DNA of 8,583 nucleotides from Chloroflexota bacterium (GCA_017743585.1 JAGHYP010000112.1:1-8583), one strand, 5' to 3'; counted from the stretch's first letter, positions 1 to 6,252 are shown. A program made the numbers and translations. Notes: generated by a model not told the origin, from the sequence alone.

Positions 1-8
1 AGAGACAG
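1..8 (+). other. Residual Tn5/Nextera mosaic-end adapter (8 bases)
   Basis: The first eight bases, AGAGACAG, equal the inner eight bases of the 19-bp Tn5 mosaic end used in Nextera libraries. On its own this could be chance. The exact 19-bp mosaic end at the other contig end, in the opposite orientation, makes an adapter remnant the simpler reading. It also fits the gene it interrupts: the penicillin-binding protein reads Met-Leu-Asp and then Pro-Val-Ser, where the family normally has Leu-Thr-x-Ala-Tyr. The last native base (position 9) would supply the C of a Leu codon. Confidence 0.75.
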
Positions 9-2820
9 GATCGAGCATGGTCACTTCGGCCGCGCCGAGCGCCGTCGCCAAGCCCGCCTGCTCAGGCTGCGTCAGCGGGAAATTGATGCCGACTCGTCCC
101 GCTAGCGCCTTGAAGCGCTCAATGCCTGTGTAAGCGAGCGCCTTCACAGCAGGCACGTTGTAGGAATTCGCCAGCGCCGAGCGCACAGACTGCGGGCCAT
201 GAAAGGCGTTATCGTAATTGCGCGGGCAGTACGGCTGCGCTTGCGTGCCGAAGCACGTTTGCACATCCCAAATGACCGTGGCGGGCGTCCAGTAGCGATT
301 TTGCGCGTCGCGCTCCATTGCCGCCAGGTAGATGAACGGCTTGAGCGTTGAGCCAGGCTGGCGCGGCGAGAGCGTCACGTTCACCTGCCCGTCAATCTGA
401 GCGTTATTGAAGTCAACGCTGCCGACCATTGCCAAGATCGCGCCGTCGCTAGGTCGGACCGCCAAGAGCGCGCCGTTGCGCACGTTTCGCGCTGCTAGGC
501 CTGCGATTTGTCGCTTGATTGCCGCTTCAGCGATGTCCTGAATGCGCGGATCGATGGTCGTGTAAACGTTGAAGCCTGAGCTGTACAGCGCGTCCTGCCC
601 GAATTGCGCCTCGAGCAATTGGCGAACGTAGACTACAAAGTGCGGATAGATCATCTCGCCGTGAGTTGGGCGGAAATCGAGCATGTTGGCGATCACGGTC
701 GCAGTCTGCGCCACGTTGCCCGAGAGGGACGACGCAATGGCAGCAGGGCTTTGATCAACCGGATTCTGCGTGATGCAGAACGGCGCGCCGTTATACGGGG
801 CGTGCTCCATGCGGATGCAGCCGGCTTCCACCATCAGGCGTTGCACTTCGCGCATGCGGGTGAGCCACGCCGGATCCTGCCCCTGCGGCGGGCGAATCGA
901 TGGATCGTAGGTCGCCGGCGCTTGCACCAAGCCCGCCAAGAAAGATGCCTCTGCCAAATTTAAGTCTTTGGCGGACTTCTTGAAATAAGTCTGCGCGGCT
1001 GCCTCGACGCCGTAAGCCAAGTTGCCGTAATAGACCGTGTTCAGATAGAACTCAAGAATCTGGCTCTTGCTGTAGCGGCGGTGAACTTCAGAGGCGACGA
1101 TCACCTCGTCAATTTTGCGCCCAACTGAACGGTCGAGCGCCGCGCCTGCGTCCAGCACTTTGGCGCGCACCAGCTGCTGCGTGATCGAGCTAGCGCCGCT
1201 GACCGTCTCGCCGCTGACGAAGTTCTGCAGAATGGCGCGGAACATCGCGATCAGATCGAAGCCCGGGTTCTCGTAGAAGCGCTTATCTTCCGTGGCAATC
1301 GTCGCGTGGATCATGTACGGCGAAATCTCGCTGAGCGAGACCCGCAGCCGCGCGCCGAGATTCGGGTCGTTCAGCTGGTGGATCAGCCGCCCCGAAGCGT
1401 CAAAAATCCGCACGGATTGCGACTCAGCGTCAATCGCTTGACCAAGCGCAGCGATGCGCGCTTCGTAGCGCCCGATGACGCTGATGTAAAAGAGGATCGA
1501 GCCGACGATCACCAACAACGTGCCGATCAGCGTCGTGAAGAGCGCGACGAGCGCCACGCCTATGATCAAGCCGCCGAGCCGCTCAGGATTGTCGCGCAGT
1601 CGTGGCTTGATGTGGTAATCAGGTTGAATGTTGGCCGAAGGCACAGGTGCAGGGATGCTCCCTGTGGCACGCTGCTGCAGGGCGATCGGCGAGCCGGCAG
1701 GGATGGTGTGCCCTGCGCGCGCGGGATTCGGCATGGTAGCGCCGCCCATAACGCCAGCGTGCGGCTGCGTCACATCCAACAGGCGATTCGGCACAGTTGG
1801 CCCAGAGCCGCCGCCTTCGGCCTGCAAGCGCGATGCCCATCTGCCAACGACCGTGCCTTGCTCGTCAACAAGGGACGCCTGCTTGGGCAAGGGCGAGTCG
1901 GGTCGCACAGGCGGCGCAGCAGAGGAGGCTGCAGATGGTTCAGAGGTCGCGGCTTTCTGCTCGCCAGCAGCCACTTTCGGAGCGCGTAGCTGGGAAGGCA
2001 CCTCAGGCAGGAGCACATCGCCTGAGCGCGCGCTCAGCCCCGGCGGCGTATCTTGAACCCAATTGCCGTCCACGTACTTGAACCAAGCGTCCGTCTCAAA
2101 GCCGACCATCCACCAGACGCCGTCAAGCTCGATCATCAGCTTGCGCAGCTCGCTCTTAACTGCCTCTCTGCTGATCTGACCGCTCTTATACTTGCGGCGC
2201 AGAATGCCGACCTGACGCTCTACCTCGCGGAAGCGCTGCACAGGGTCGAACGCAGGCGCCGAGGCTATCGAGTCGGTCGCGGCGGCGGGGGCCTCGGCTT
2301 GCGGCGGCTTAGAGGTGGCTTGCGCGCTCAGCTCGGCAGTCACAGCGGGCTCAGTGGCAAGCGACTGCGTTCGGTCTGGCGCGCTCTGAGCGTCAGGGAC
2401 GCTGATCGCCTGCGCGGGACTCAGCTGCTCGGCGGCGCGCGGGCCGTCTTCCCCTGATGCCGGCTGTGCAGCGGGCGTGACGAAGCCTACGCCCGGCACG
2501 TAGCTCGAGTAATCGGCTTGATCGGCGCGGGCGGCGTTCGGCGGCAAGGCTTGCGCTTCAGCCTTAGCAGGCGCGCCCTGCTCAGCTGCAGCCTGAGTCG
2601 CTTGCTGGATGAGCGCCGAGACGCGCTCCAGCGCCTCGCGCGGCGTGAACCACCCGCCACGCCGTTCGGGCTCGGCATCGGTCGGCGGCAGCACGCGCGG
2701 TCGCTGAGCGCGCTGTTGCTCCGCGCGCCGACGCGCTTGCTCGCCAAGAGATGGATCGGCAGGCGGCTGCCAGCCCGCACTGCGCCAACGCTCAGGCAAA
2801 CTCTCTGTCCGATCAGACAT
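1..2820 (-). CDS. Class A penicillin-binding protein (GT51 transglycosylase/transpeptidase), C-terminus cut by contig end
   Basis: This is a bifunctional peptidoglycan synthase: it polymerises lipid II into glycan strands and cross-links the stem peptides outside the membrane. The frame stays open for 940 codons to the window edge. Residues 1-410 are a cytosolic extension rich in Pro, Ala, Gln and Ser. Within it, at about 191-260, lies a compact module with a basic helix followed by W235-W236 and a later P259-P260. A single membrane segment spans about 417-446. The GT51 domain follows: catalytic Glu511 in ATEDKRFYENPG, then GASSITQQL, and Glu572 in RKIDE as the probable second catalytic Glu. 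The transpeptidase domain shows Ser824-x-x-Lys827 (STLK) and Ser886-Tyr-Asn888. The KTG motif is missing because the contig ends first, and the last two to three codons are adapter. The start is ATG 2820, preceded by AGGTG at 5 bases; an in-frame stop lies at 2836-2838. The usual GT51 EDxxFxxH His is Asn here. The gene has its own promoter. Naming as PBP1A or PBP1C is left open without the C-terminus. Confidence 0.96.
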   Translation of the reverse strand, partial: MSDRTESLPERWRSAGWQPPADPSLGEQARRRAEQQRAQRPRVLPPTDAEPERRGGWFTPREALERVSALIQQATQAAAEQGAPAKAEAQALPPNAARADQADYSSYVPGVGFVTPAAQPASGEDGPRAAEQLSPAQAISVPDAQSAPDRTQSLATEPAVTAELSAQATSKPPQAEAPAAATDSIASAPAFDPVQRFREVERQVGILRRKYKSGQISREAVKSELRKLMIELDGVWWMVGFETDAWFKYVDGNWVQDTPPGLSARSGDVLLPEVPSQLRAPKVAAGEQKAATSEPSAASSAAPPVRPDSPLPKQASLVDEQGTVVGRWASRLQAEGGGSGPTVPNRLLDVTQPHAGVMGGATMPNPARAGHTIPAGSPIALQQRATGSIPAPVPSANIQPDYHIKPRLRDNPERLGGLIIGVALVALFTTLIGTLLVIVGSILFYISVIGRYEARIAALGQAIDAESQSVRIFDASGRLIHQLNDPNLGARLRVSLSEISPYMIHATIATEDKRFYENPGFDLIAMFRAILQNFVSGETVSGASSITQQLVRAKVLDAGAALDRSVGRKIDEVIVASEVHRRYSKSQILEFYLNTVYYGNLAYGVEAAAQTYFKKSAKDLNLAEASFLAGLVQAPATYDPSIRPPQGQDPAWLTRMREVQRLMVEAGCIRMEHAPYNGAPFCITQNPVDQSPAAIASSLSGNVAQTATVIANMLDFRPTHGEMIYPHFVVYVRQLLEAQFGQDALYSSGFNVYTTIDPRIQDIAEAAIKRQIAGLAARNVRNGALLAVRPSDGAILAMVGSVDFNNAQIDGQVNVTLSPRQPGSTLKPFIYLAAMERDAQNRYWTPATVIWDVQTCFGTQAQPYCPRNYDNAFHGPQSVRSALANSYNVPAVKALAYTGIERFKALAGRVGINFPLTQPEQAGLATALGAAEVTMLDPVS

Positions 2821-2910
2821 CGCAGCACCTATGCTTCACGCGACCTACCAACAGGCAGTTCCTTGACCGCGCCCTTGCTGCACGTTGGCTTGGCGATGAC
2901 TCCATAGCCC

Positions 2911-2940
2911 ATTCTAACCTTGATCTGACAAATGTGTCAA
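2911..2940 (-). promoter_or_regulatory. Sigma70-type promoter of the penicillin-binding protein gene, with a palindrome over the -35 box
   Basis: On the minus strand there is a perfect -35 TTGACA (2940-2935), an 18-base spacer and a -10 TAGAAT (2916-2911; five of six consensus bases). The predicted transcript would start near 2904 and have a leader of about 85 bases before ATG 2820. The -35 box lies inside the symmetric sequence TGACA-CATT-TGTCA (2939-2926), a candidate operator. No regulator gene is next to it. Confidence 0.65.
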
Positions 2941-2989
2941 GCGGAGCGGCGCGTGCGTATCAGGTCGGGCAGCGGAAGGCGCAGATCGG

Positions 2990-3121
2990 CTATGAGCGCA
3001 AGGGGATCAGGCGTTGCCTTGAGATGAGTCGGCGCGCTCTATTCGAGGCAACGTCGCTCAGGATGCTCAGCAGCGCTTCGAACTCTGCTCTGCAGCATGG
3101 GCAATGCTGAACGTGATGCAT
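2990..3121 (-). CDS. Possible 43-residue protein with a CPCC cysteine cluster
   Basis: I do not recognise this ORF. It starts at ATG 3121, 23 bases after the deformylase stop and on the same strand, and ends with TAG at 2990. The peptide starts MHHVQHCPCCRAEFEALL and continues as an amphipathic helix with a basic end. His-Cys-Pro-Cys-Cys resembles half of a zinc-binding knuckle, but no second pair of ligands is seen. Against it: there is no Shine-Dalgarno sequence before the ATG, it uses AGA codons that are rare in the neighbouring genes, and it is short enough to occur by chance. In favour: it lies between deformylase and the next promoter without overlapping either. It could also be a relic of a longer gene. 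Confidence 0.2.
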   Translation of the reverse strand: MHHVQHCPCCRAEFEALLSILSDVASNRARRLISRQRLIPLRS

Positions 3122-3144
3122 GGAAGCGCACGGCGCGCCGAACC

Positions 3145-3750
3145 TTACGCCTCGGCTCTTAGCTTGGCGAGCGTTTTGGCCTTGGCCTCGCGCATCACTT
3201 CAAGGTAAGGCACGGGGCGCGTCTCGCCGTCTTCGCCGCGCACATAGACGTATAGGTCTTCGAGCGGCAGGCGGTCGAGGAACAATATGCCTTCCAGATG
3301 ATCGCACTCGTGCAGGATCATGCGCGCGTCCCAAGCGCTGAACTCGCCCTCATAGCGCACGCCGTTTTCATCAAGCCAGCGCAAGGTCAAGCGCTTGGCG
3401 CGCCGCGTGTAGCCCATCATGCCGGGAATGCTCATGCAGGCGTCGAAGTCGCGCTCGGTCTCCTCGCTGACCGCCACAAGCTCAGGATTGATGAAAATTT
3501 GTGGCAGGATCGAGTCCGCCTTAGCCGCGACCGTGCCGTCCGCGTTGTAATAGCCGATCCGCGCGCCGAAGATGCGCAGCGGCACGCCGATTTGCACAGC
3601 CGCCAAGCCGACGGCAGGGTTCGCCATGATCGTATCGCGGATATCCTGCGCCAGCTGCCTCACCTGCTTGGTGATCCGCTTGATAGGCTCAGATTTGGTG
3701 CGCAGCAGCTTCTCGTGCCTGCTCAACGTCAAAATTTTCTTGACCGCCAT
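3145..3750 (-). CDS. def: Peptide deformylase
   Basis: This enzyme removes the formyl group from the N-terminal formyl-methionine of new proteins in the cytosol, using a bound metal (usually Fe2+). At 201 residues it is slightly longer than the common 165-190. All three family motifs are present. Motif 1 is VGLAAVQ with Gln53. Motif 2 is DACMSIPG with metal ligand Cys105. Motif 3 is HECDHLEG with ligands His147 and His151 and catalytic Glu148. Motif 2 departs from the usual EGCLS (Glu to Asp, Gly to Ala, Leu to Met), and motif 1 has Val where Pro is common. All metal and catalytic residues are kept, so I expect an active enzyme. The start ATG 3750 has only a weak GGTGAGG just upstream. The gene diverges from gpmI across a 135-base spacer. 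No fmt, priA or rpoZ neighbour, common in other bacteria, is present here. Confidence 0.96.
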   Translation of the reverse strand: MAVKKILTLSRHEKLLRTKSEPIKRITKQVRQLAQDIRDTIMANPAVGLAAVQIGVPLRIFGARIGYYNADGTVAAKADSILPQIFINPELVAVSEETERDFDACMSIPGMMGYTRRAKRLTLRWLDENGVRYEGEFSAWDARMILHECDHLEGILFLDRLPLEDLYVYVRGEDGETRPVPYLEVMREAKAKTLAKLRAEA

Positions 3751-3785
3751 GCCTCACCAACTCGCTCGAACAGTGGATGCCCTTG

Positions 3786-3814
3786 ATTGTGGCGCAGAAC
3801 GCGCCGCTTGGCAA
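3786..3814 (-). promoter_or_regulatory. Possible promoter of the peptide deformylase gene
   Basis: On the minus strand TTGCCA (3814-3809) lies 17 bases from CACAAT (3791-3786). These match five of six and four of six consensus bases at ideal spacing. The -35 box falls in the left arm of the inverted repeat at 3805-3834. The leader to ATG 3750 would be about 30 bases. A motif of this strength can occur by chance. Confidence 0.35.
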
Positions 3815-3834
3815 CGCTTTTGCAATGCCAAGCG
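3805..3834. repeat. 9-bp perfect inverted repeat in the def/gpmI divergent spacer
   Basis: CGCTTGGCA (3805-3813) and its exact complement TGCCAAGCG (3826-3834) flank a 12-base centre. The repeat sits between two divergent genes, over the candidate -35 box of def and just upstream of the candidate -10 of gpmI. That is where an operator for shared control would lie. As RNA it could also form a hairpin, but it has no T-run and lies upstream of both predicted transcription starts. No known binding consensus is assigned. Confidence 0.6.
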
Positions 3835-3846
3835 CGGGCAGTGCGC

Positions 3847-3852
3847 TATACT
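3847..3852 (+). promoter_or_regulatory. Candidate -10 element of gpmI
   Basis: TATACT matches five of six -10 consensus bases and lies 33 bases before the gpmI ATG, giving a short leader. No convincing -35 box is found 16-18 bases upstream; that stretch is the right arm of the inverted repeat, so an activator may be needed. The gpmI Shine-Dalgarno is GAAAGGA (3869-3875), ten bases before the ATG. Confidence 0.45.
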
Positions 3853-3885
3853 CCGCGCTGATGAGCCAGAAAGGATTCTCTCCCC

Positions 3886-5433
3886 ATGACTGTGATCTTG
3901 GTCATCCTCGACGGCTGGGGACTGCGCGATGAGCGCGAGGCGAACGCTATCAAGCTGGGCAACGTGCCGACCTTCAACCGCTTGTGGGAGAGCGGACGCT
4001 ACAGCACAACCACGCTCGGCGCTTCGGGCGAGGCAGTTGGCTTGCCCAAGGGGCAGATCGGCGGCTCGGAGGTTGGGCATCTGAACTTAGGCGCTGGGAC
4101 GGTCATCTACACTGATCTGACTTTCATCGATAAGCAGATCGAGACGGGTGATTTTTTCCGCAGCCCCGCCTTGCAAGAGGCAATGGCGCGCGCAGCGGGG
4201 CGCGAGAGTCAAGGCAACACGCTGCATCTGATGGGCTTGGTGAGCCATGGCGGCGTCCACAGCCATATTGCGCACCTCTACGCGCTGATCGAGATGGCGC
4301 GGCGGCACGGCATCGCGCGCCTTGCGCTGCACGCTTTCACAGATGGACGCGATACGCCGCCGCAATCAGGCTTGAGCTACTTGCAGGCGCTGCAGGCGCA
4401 ACTCGATAGCGTCGGCATCGGCGAGATTGCGACGGTGATCGGGCGCTACTACGCTATGGATCGCGATAGGCGCTGGGAGCGCACGCAGCTCGCCTACCGC
4501 GCGATGGTGGAGGGCAACGCTGAGCGGACGGCGCCGAGCGCCATCGCCGCCATTGAAGATGCCTACCAACGCGGCGAGACCGATGAGTTCATCCCGCCTT
4601 ATGTGATCACAGGCGCTGACGGCGCGCCGCGCGCTACCATCAAAGCCGGCGATACGATCATCGGCTTCAACTTTCGCGGCGACCGTATGCGCCAAATCTA
4701 CAGCGCGCTGATGGACGAGAGCTTTCAGGGCTTCGCGCGCCCGAAGCTGCCCGACCTGCACTTTGTGACAATGGGCGTCTGGGGCGATGAGGTGAGCGCG
4801 CCGCGCGCTTTCGTGCGCCCGCCGCAGGCAACTTGCCTCGCCGAAGTGCTGAGCAAGCACGGCAAGCGCCAATATCACACGGCTGAGACCGAGAAATATC
4901 GGCATGTCACCTTCTTCTTCAACGGTCAGCGCGATGAGCCGTTCGAAGGCGAGGATCGCTACCTTGAGCCTTCGCCAACAGACGTGCCGACCTACGATCT
5001 CAAGCCTGAGATGAGCGCCATTCCGCTCACCAATAAGACCATCGAGGCGATCCTGAGCCGTCAATACGATTTCATCCTGATCAACTATGCCAATCCTGAT
5101 ATGGTCGGGCATACAGGCGTGCTTGAGGCGGCGATCAAGGCAGTGGAGACGGTTGACGCGCAACTGGCGCGCTTGCTGGCAGCCGCCGAGCAGGTCGGCG
5201 CAACCGTCATTGTGACAGCCGATCACGGCAACTGCGAGCTGATGATCGACCCTGAGACAGGCCAACCGCACACGGCGCATACCATGAGCCGCGTGCCATT
5301 CATCCTGATCACCCCTGACGGCAGCTCTCCGCCGCTGCGCGAGGGCGCGCTTTGCAACGTCGCGCCGACCGTTCTACAATTGATGGGCATTCCCAAGCCG
5401 CCCGAGATGGACGCTGAGAGCTTGCTCATCTGA
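3886..5433 (+). CDS. gpmI: 2,3-bisphosphoglycerate-independent phosphoglycerate mutase
   Basis: This cytosolic enzyme interconverts 3-phosphoglycerate and 2-phosphoglycerate in glycolysis and gluconeogenesis without a bisphosphoglycerate cofactor, normally with two Mn2+ ions. The 515 residues match the usual family length of about 510. The metal site begins with Asp9 in VILDGWG. The catalytic nucleophile is Ser61 in GGSEVGHLNLGAG. The inserted phosphotransferase domain carries SHGGVHSH (120-127), DGRDTPP (153-159), RYYAMDRDRRWER (187-199) and FNFRGDRMRQ (261-270). The C-terminal metal ligands are seen as NPDMVGHTG (Asp405, His409), TADHGN (Asp446, His447) and HTAHT around 462-466. The start ATG 3886 agrees with the conserved N-terminus. 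Ser61 is preceded by Gly-Gly where Gly-Asn is commonest, a mild variant. The gene is intact and probably the first of a plus-strand group with the small ORF and the DivIC/FtsB gene. Confidence 0.98.
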   Translation: MTVILVILDGWGLRDEREANAIKLGNVPTFNRLWESGRYSTTTLGASGEAVGLPKGQIGGSEVGHLNLGAGTVIYTDLTFIDKQIETGDFFRSPALQEAMARAAGRESQGNTLHLMGLVSHGGVHSHIAHLYALIEMARRHGIARLALHAFTDGRDTPPQSGLSYLQALQAQLDSVGIGEIATVIGRYYAMDRDRRWERTQLAYRAMVEGNAERTAPSAIAAIEDAYQRGETDEFIPPYVITGADGAPRATIKAGDTIIGFNFRGDRMRQIYSALMDESFQGFARPKLPDLHFVTMGVWGDEVSAPRAFVRPPQATCLAEVLSKHGKRQYHTAETEKYRHVTFFFNGQRDEPFEGEDRYLEPSPTDVPTYDLKPEMSAIPLTNKTIEAILSRQYDFILINYANPDMVGHTGVLEAAIKAVETVDAQLARLLAAAEQVGATVIVTADHGNCELMIDPETGQPHTAHTMSRVPFILITPDGSSPPLREGALCNVAPTVLQLMGIPKPPEMDAESLLI

Positions 5434-5441
5434 ACGCGCCA

Positions 5442-5497
5442 AACATCCGACGCCACGGCTGAGCCGCGCGCTCGCTTGTGGCGAGTCAGGGGATGTT
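5442..5497 (+). ncRNA. Potential nested stem-loop between gpmI and the ftsB group
   Basis: Eight bases after the gpmI stop, AACATCC (5442-5448) can pair with GGATGTT (5491-5497). Inside it CGCCAC (5451-5456) can pair with GTGGCG (5478-5483), and GGC-TGA-GCC can form a small inner hairpin. The two main stems, of 7 and 6 perfect pairs, are coaxial apart from small asymmetric loops. No T-run follows, so this is not a standard intrinsic terminator. It could be an attenuator, an RNA-processing or stabilising element at the 3' end of gpmI mRNA, or chance in GC-rich DNA. Confidence 0.35.
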
Positions 5498-5574
5498 AGC
5501 CATGCGCAAGGTTCTGAATATGCGTCATCGGCGTGTGCTTGCCGCTCTTCAGCGCGCCGCCGGGGGCGCAAGAG

Positions 5575-5760
5575 ATGCCGATTCTAATGCGCCTGATGCG
5601 CCTCGTGCCGTTTGAACAGCCCAGCAGCGCTGAGTTGACCAACGGCGTTGACCTGATCGCTTACATTTACATTGATCGCGTCGCGCTGCAGAAAGCGCTG
5701 CGCGATTCAGAGCGCCCTGCCAGCTTCGGAGACGTCCAGCCTGTGAGCGCAAGCCGATGA
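5575..5760 (+). CDS. Small unknown protein translationally coupled to the DivIC/FtsB gene
   Basis: I do not recognise this 61-residue ORF. From ATG 5575 it begins MPILMRLMRLVPFEQP, followed by a helix-prone stretch containing DLIAYIYIDRVALQKAL and a polar tail. There is no Cys and no clear membrane segment. The main support is its end: its TGA stop (5758-5760) overlaps the ATG of the next gene (5757-5759), a typical coupling arrangement. Codon choice resembles that of the flanking genes. Against it: no clear Shine-Dalgarno is seen before ATG 5575. A GTG at 5533 in the same frame would add 14 residues (MCLPLFSAPPGAQE), and the frame is open back to 5518. It could be a genuine short protein, or the remnant of a longer gene that lost its N-terminus. 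Confidence 0.4.
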   Translation: MPILMRLMRLVPFEQPSSAELTNGVDLIAYIYIDRVALQKALRDSERPASFGDVQPVSASR

Positions 5761-6227
5761 GCGAACAGCCGAGTCAAAGCCGCAGCGCGCCCGTGCGCAC
5801 GAGCAGCAGACCTCGCTCGGCGCCGCGCCCGATCTCTAATATGCAGGTTGTCTTCGGCGCGATTCTGGCGATCTCGCTGTTGCTCGCCATCAATTTCAGC
5901 GGGCGCATCGCTGCTGGTCGTCGAATCAGCGCGCAGCGCCAAGAGCTGCTCTACAGCATCGAGACGCTGCAGGCGCGCGCCACAGCGCTGCGCACTGAGC
6001 TAGATTTCTACGCCAGCGACGCCTTCGTGGAAGCGTGGGCGCGCCGCGAAGGCAAGATGATCCGCCCGAATGAAGTGTTGGTTGTGCCTGTGCCGCGCCT
6101 CACCACGCCGACGCCTATCCTCACGCCGACTCCGCTGCCGCCTGAGATCGTCGCGCGCCGCGAGAGCGCGCCGTCTAACTTCGAGCTGTGGTGGCAGCTC
6201 TTCTTCGATTCGCCGCCGCCCAGATAG
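5757..6227 (+). CDS. DivIC/FtsB-family septum formation initiator (cell division protein)
   Basis: DivIC/FtsB proteins are small bitopic membrane proteins that join FtsL and FtsQ/DivIB at the division septum and help activate septal wall synthesis. This 156-residue protein has the expected order. A basic, Ser/Arg/Pro-rich cytosolic tail (1-28) is followed by one membrane segment (about 30-47) and an extracytoplasmic coiled coil (about 55-82, ISAQRQELLYSIETLQARAT). Next comes the conserved block around 89-112 (DAFVEAWARREGKMIRPNEVLVV), where family members have a YVExxARExxxMxxPGE-type signature. After that come a Thr-Pro linker (116-127) and an aromatic tail (WWQLFFD, 145-151). The linker and tail are longer than in E. 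coli FtsB (about 100 residues). I associate this form with Chloroflexota from memory. Its start overlaps the stop of the small ORF upstream. It converges on the GNAT gene with 25 bases between the two stops and no clear terminator. Confidence 0.85.
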   Translation: MSEQPSQSRSAPVRTSSRPRSAPRPISNMQVVFGAILAISLLLAINFSGRIAAGRRISAQRQELLYSIETLQARATALRTELDFYASDAFVEAWARREGKMIRPNEVLVVPVPRLTTPTPILTPTPLPPEIVARRESAPSNFELWWQLFFDSPPPR

Positions 6228-6252
6228 CGACCGTGCGCCGCTGCGCCAAGCC

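Larger units (their letters stand above)
2821..3144. other. Intergenic region between the deformylase and penicillin-binding protein genes
   Basis: These 324 bases separate two minus-strand genes. They hold the promoter of the penicillin-binding protein and a weakly supported 43-codon ORF. A 6-bp hairpin (CAGCAT / ATGCTG, 3093-3109) has no T-run on either side, so I do not call it a terminator. I found no tRNA-like fold or direct repeat. The longer plus-strand reading frames here run antisense into the penicillin-binding protein gene and do not look coding. Confidence 0.6.

Noticed and set aside
1306..1989. Plus-strand open frame of 227 codons
   Set aside because: It is antisense to the penicillin-binding protein gene, Arg-rich and low in complexity, as expected for a shadow frame in GC-rich DNA.
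3091..3110. Hairpin CAGCAT-N5-ATGCTG downstream of peptide deformylase
   Set aside because: The stem is only 6 bp and no T-run follows on the minus strand. It is not a credible intrinsic terminator.
4366..5280. Minus-strand open frame of 304 codons
   Set aside because: It is entirely antisense to gpmI, whose catalytic motifs are all intact. The composition (His/Arg/Cys scattered, no motifs) is that of a shadow frame.
5502..5613. ATG ORF of 37 codons starting MRKVLNMRHRRVL after the gpmI structured element
   Set aside because: It has no Shine-Dalgarno, overlaps the better-supported coupled ORF in another frame, and stops early. Its length is expected by chance in GC-rich DNA.
5635..5673. TTGACC boxes and TACATT boxes resembling a promoter before ftsB
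   Set aside because: No pairing gives a spacer near 17 bases (14, 21 or 27 are the nearest), and the sequence lies inside the candidate coupled ORF.
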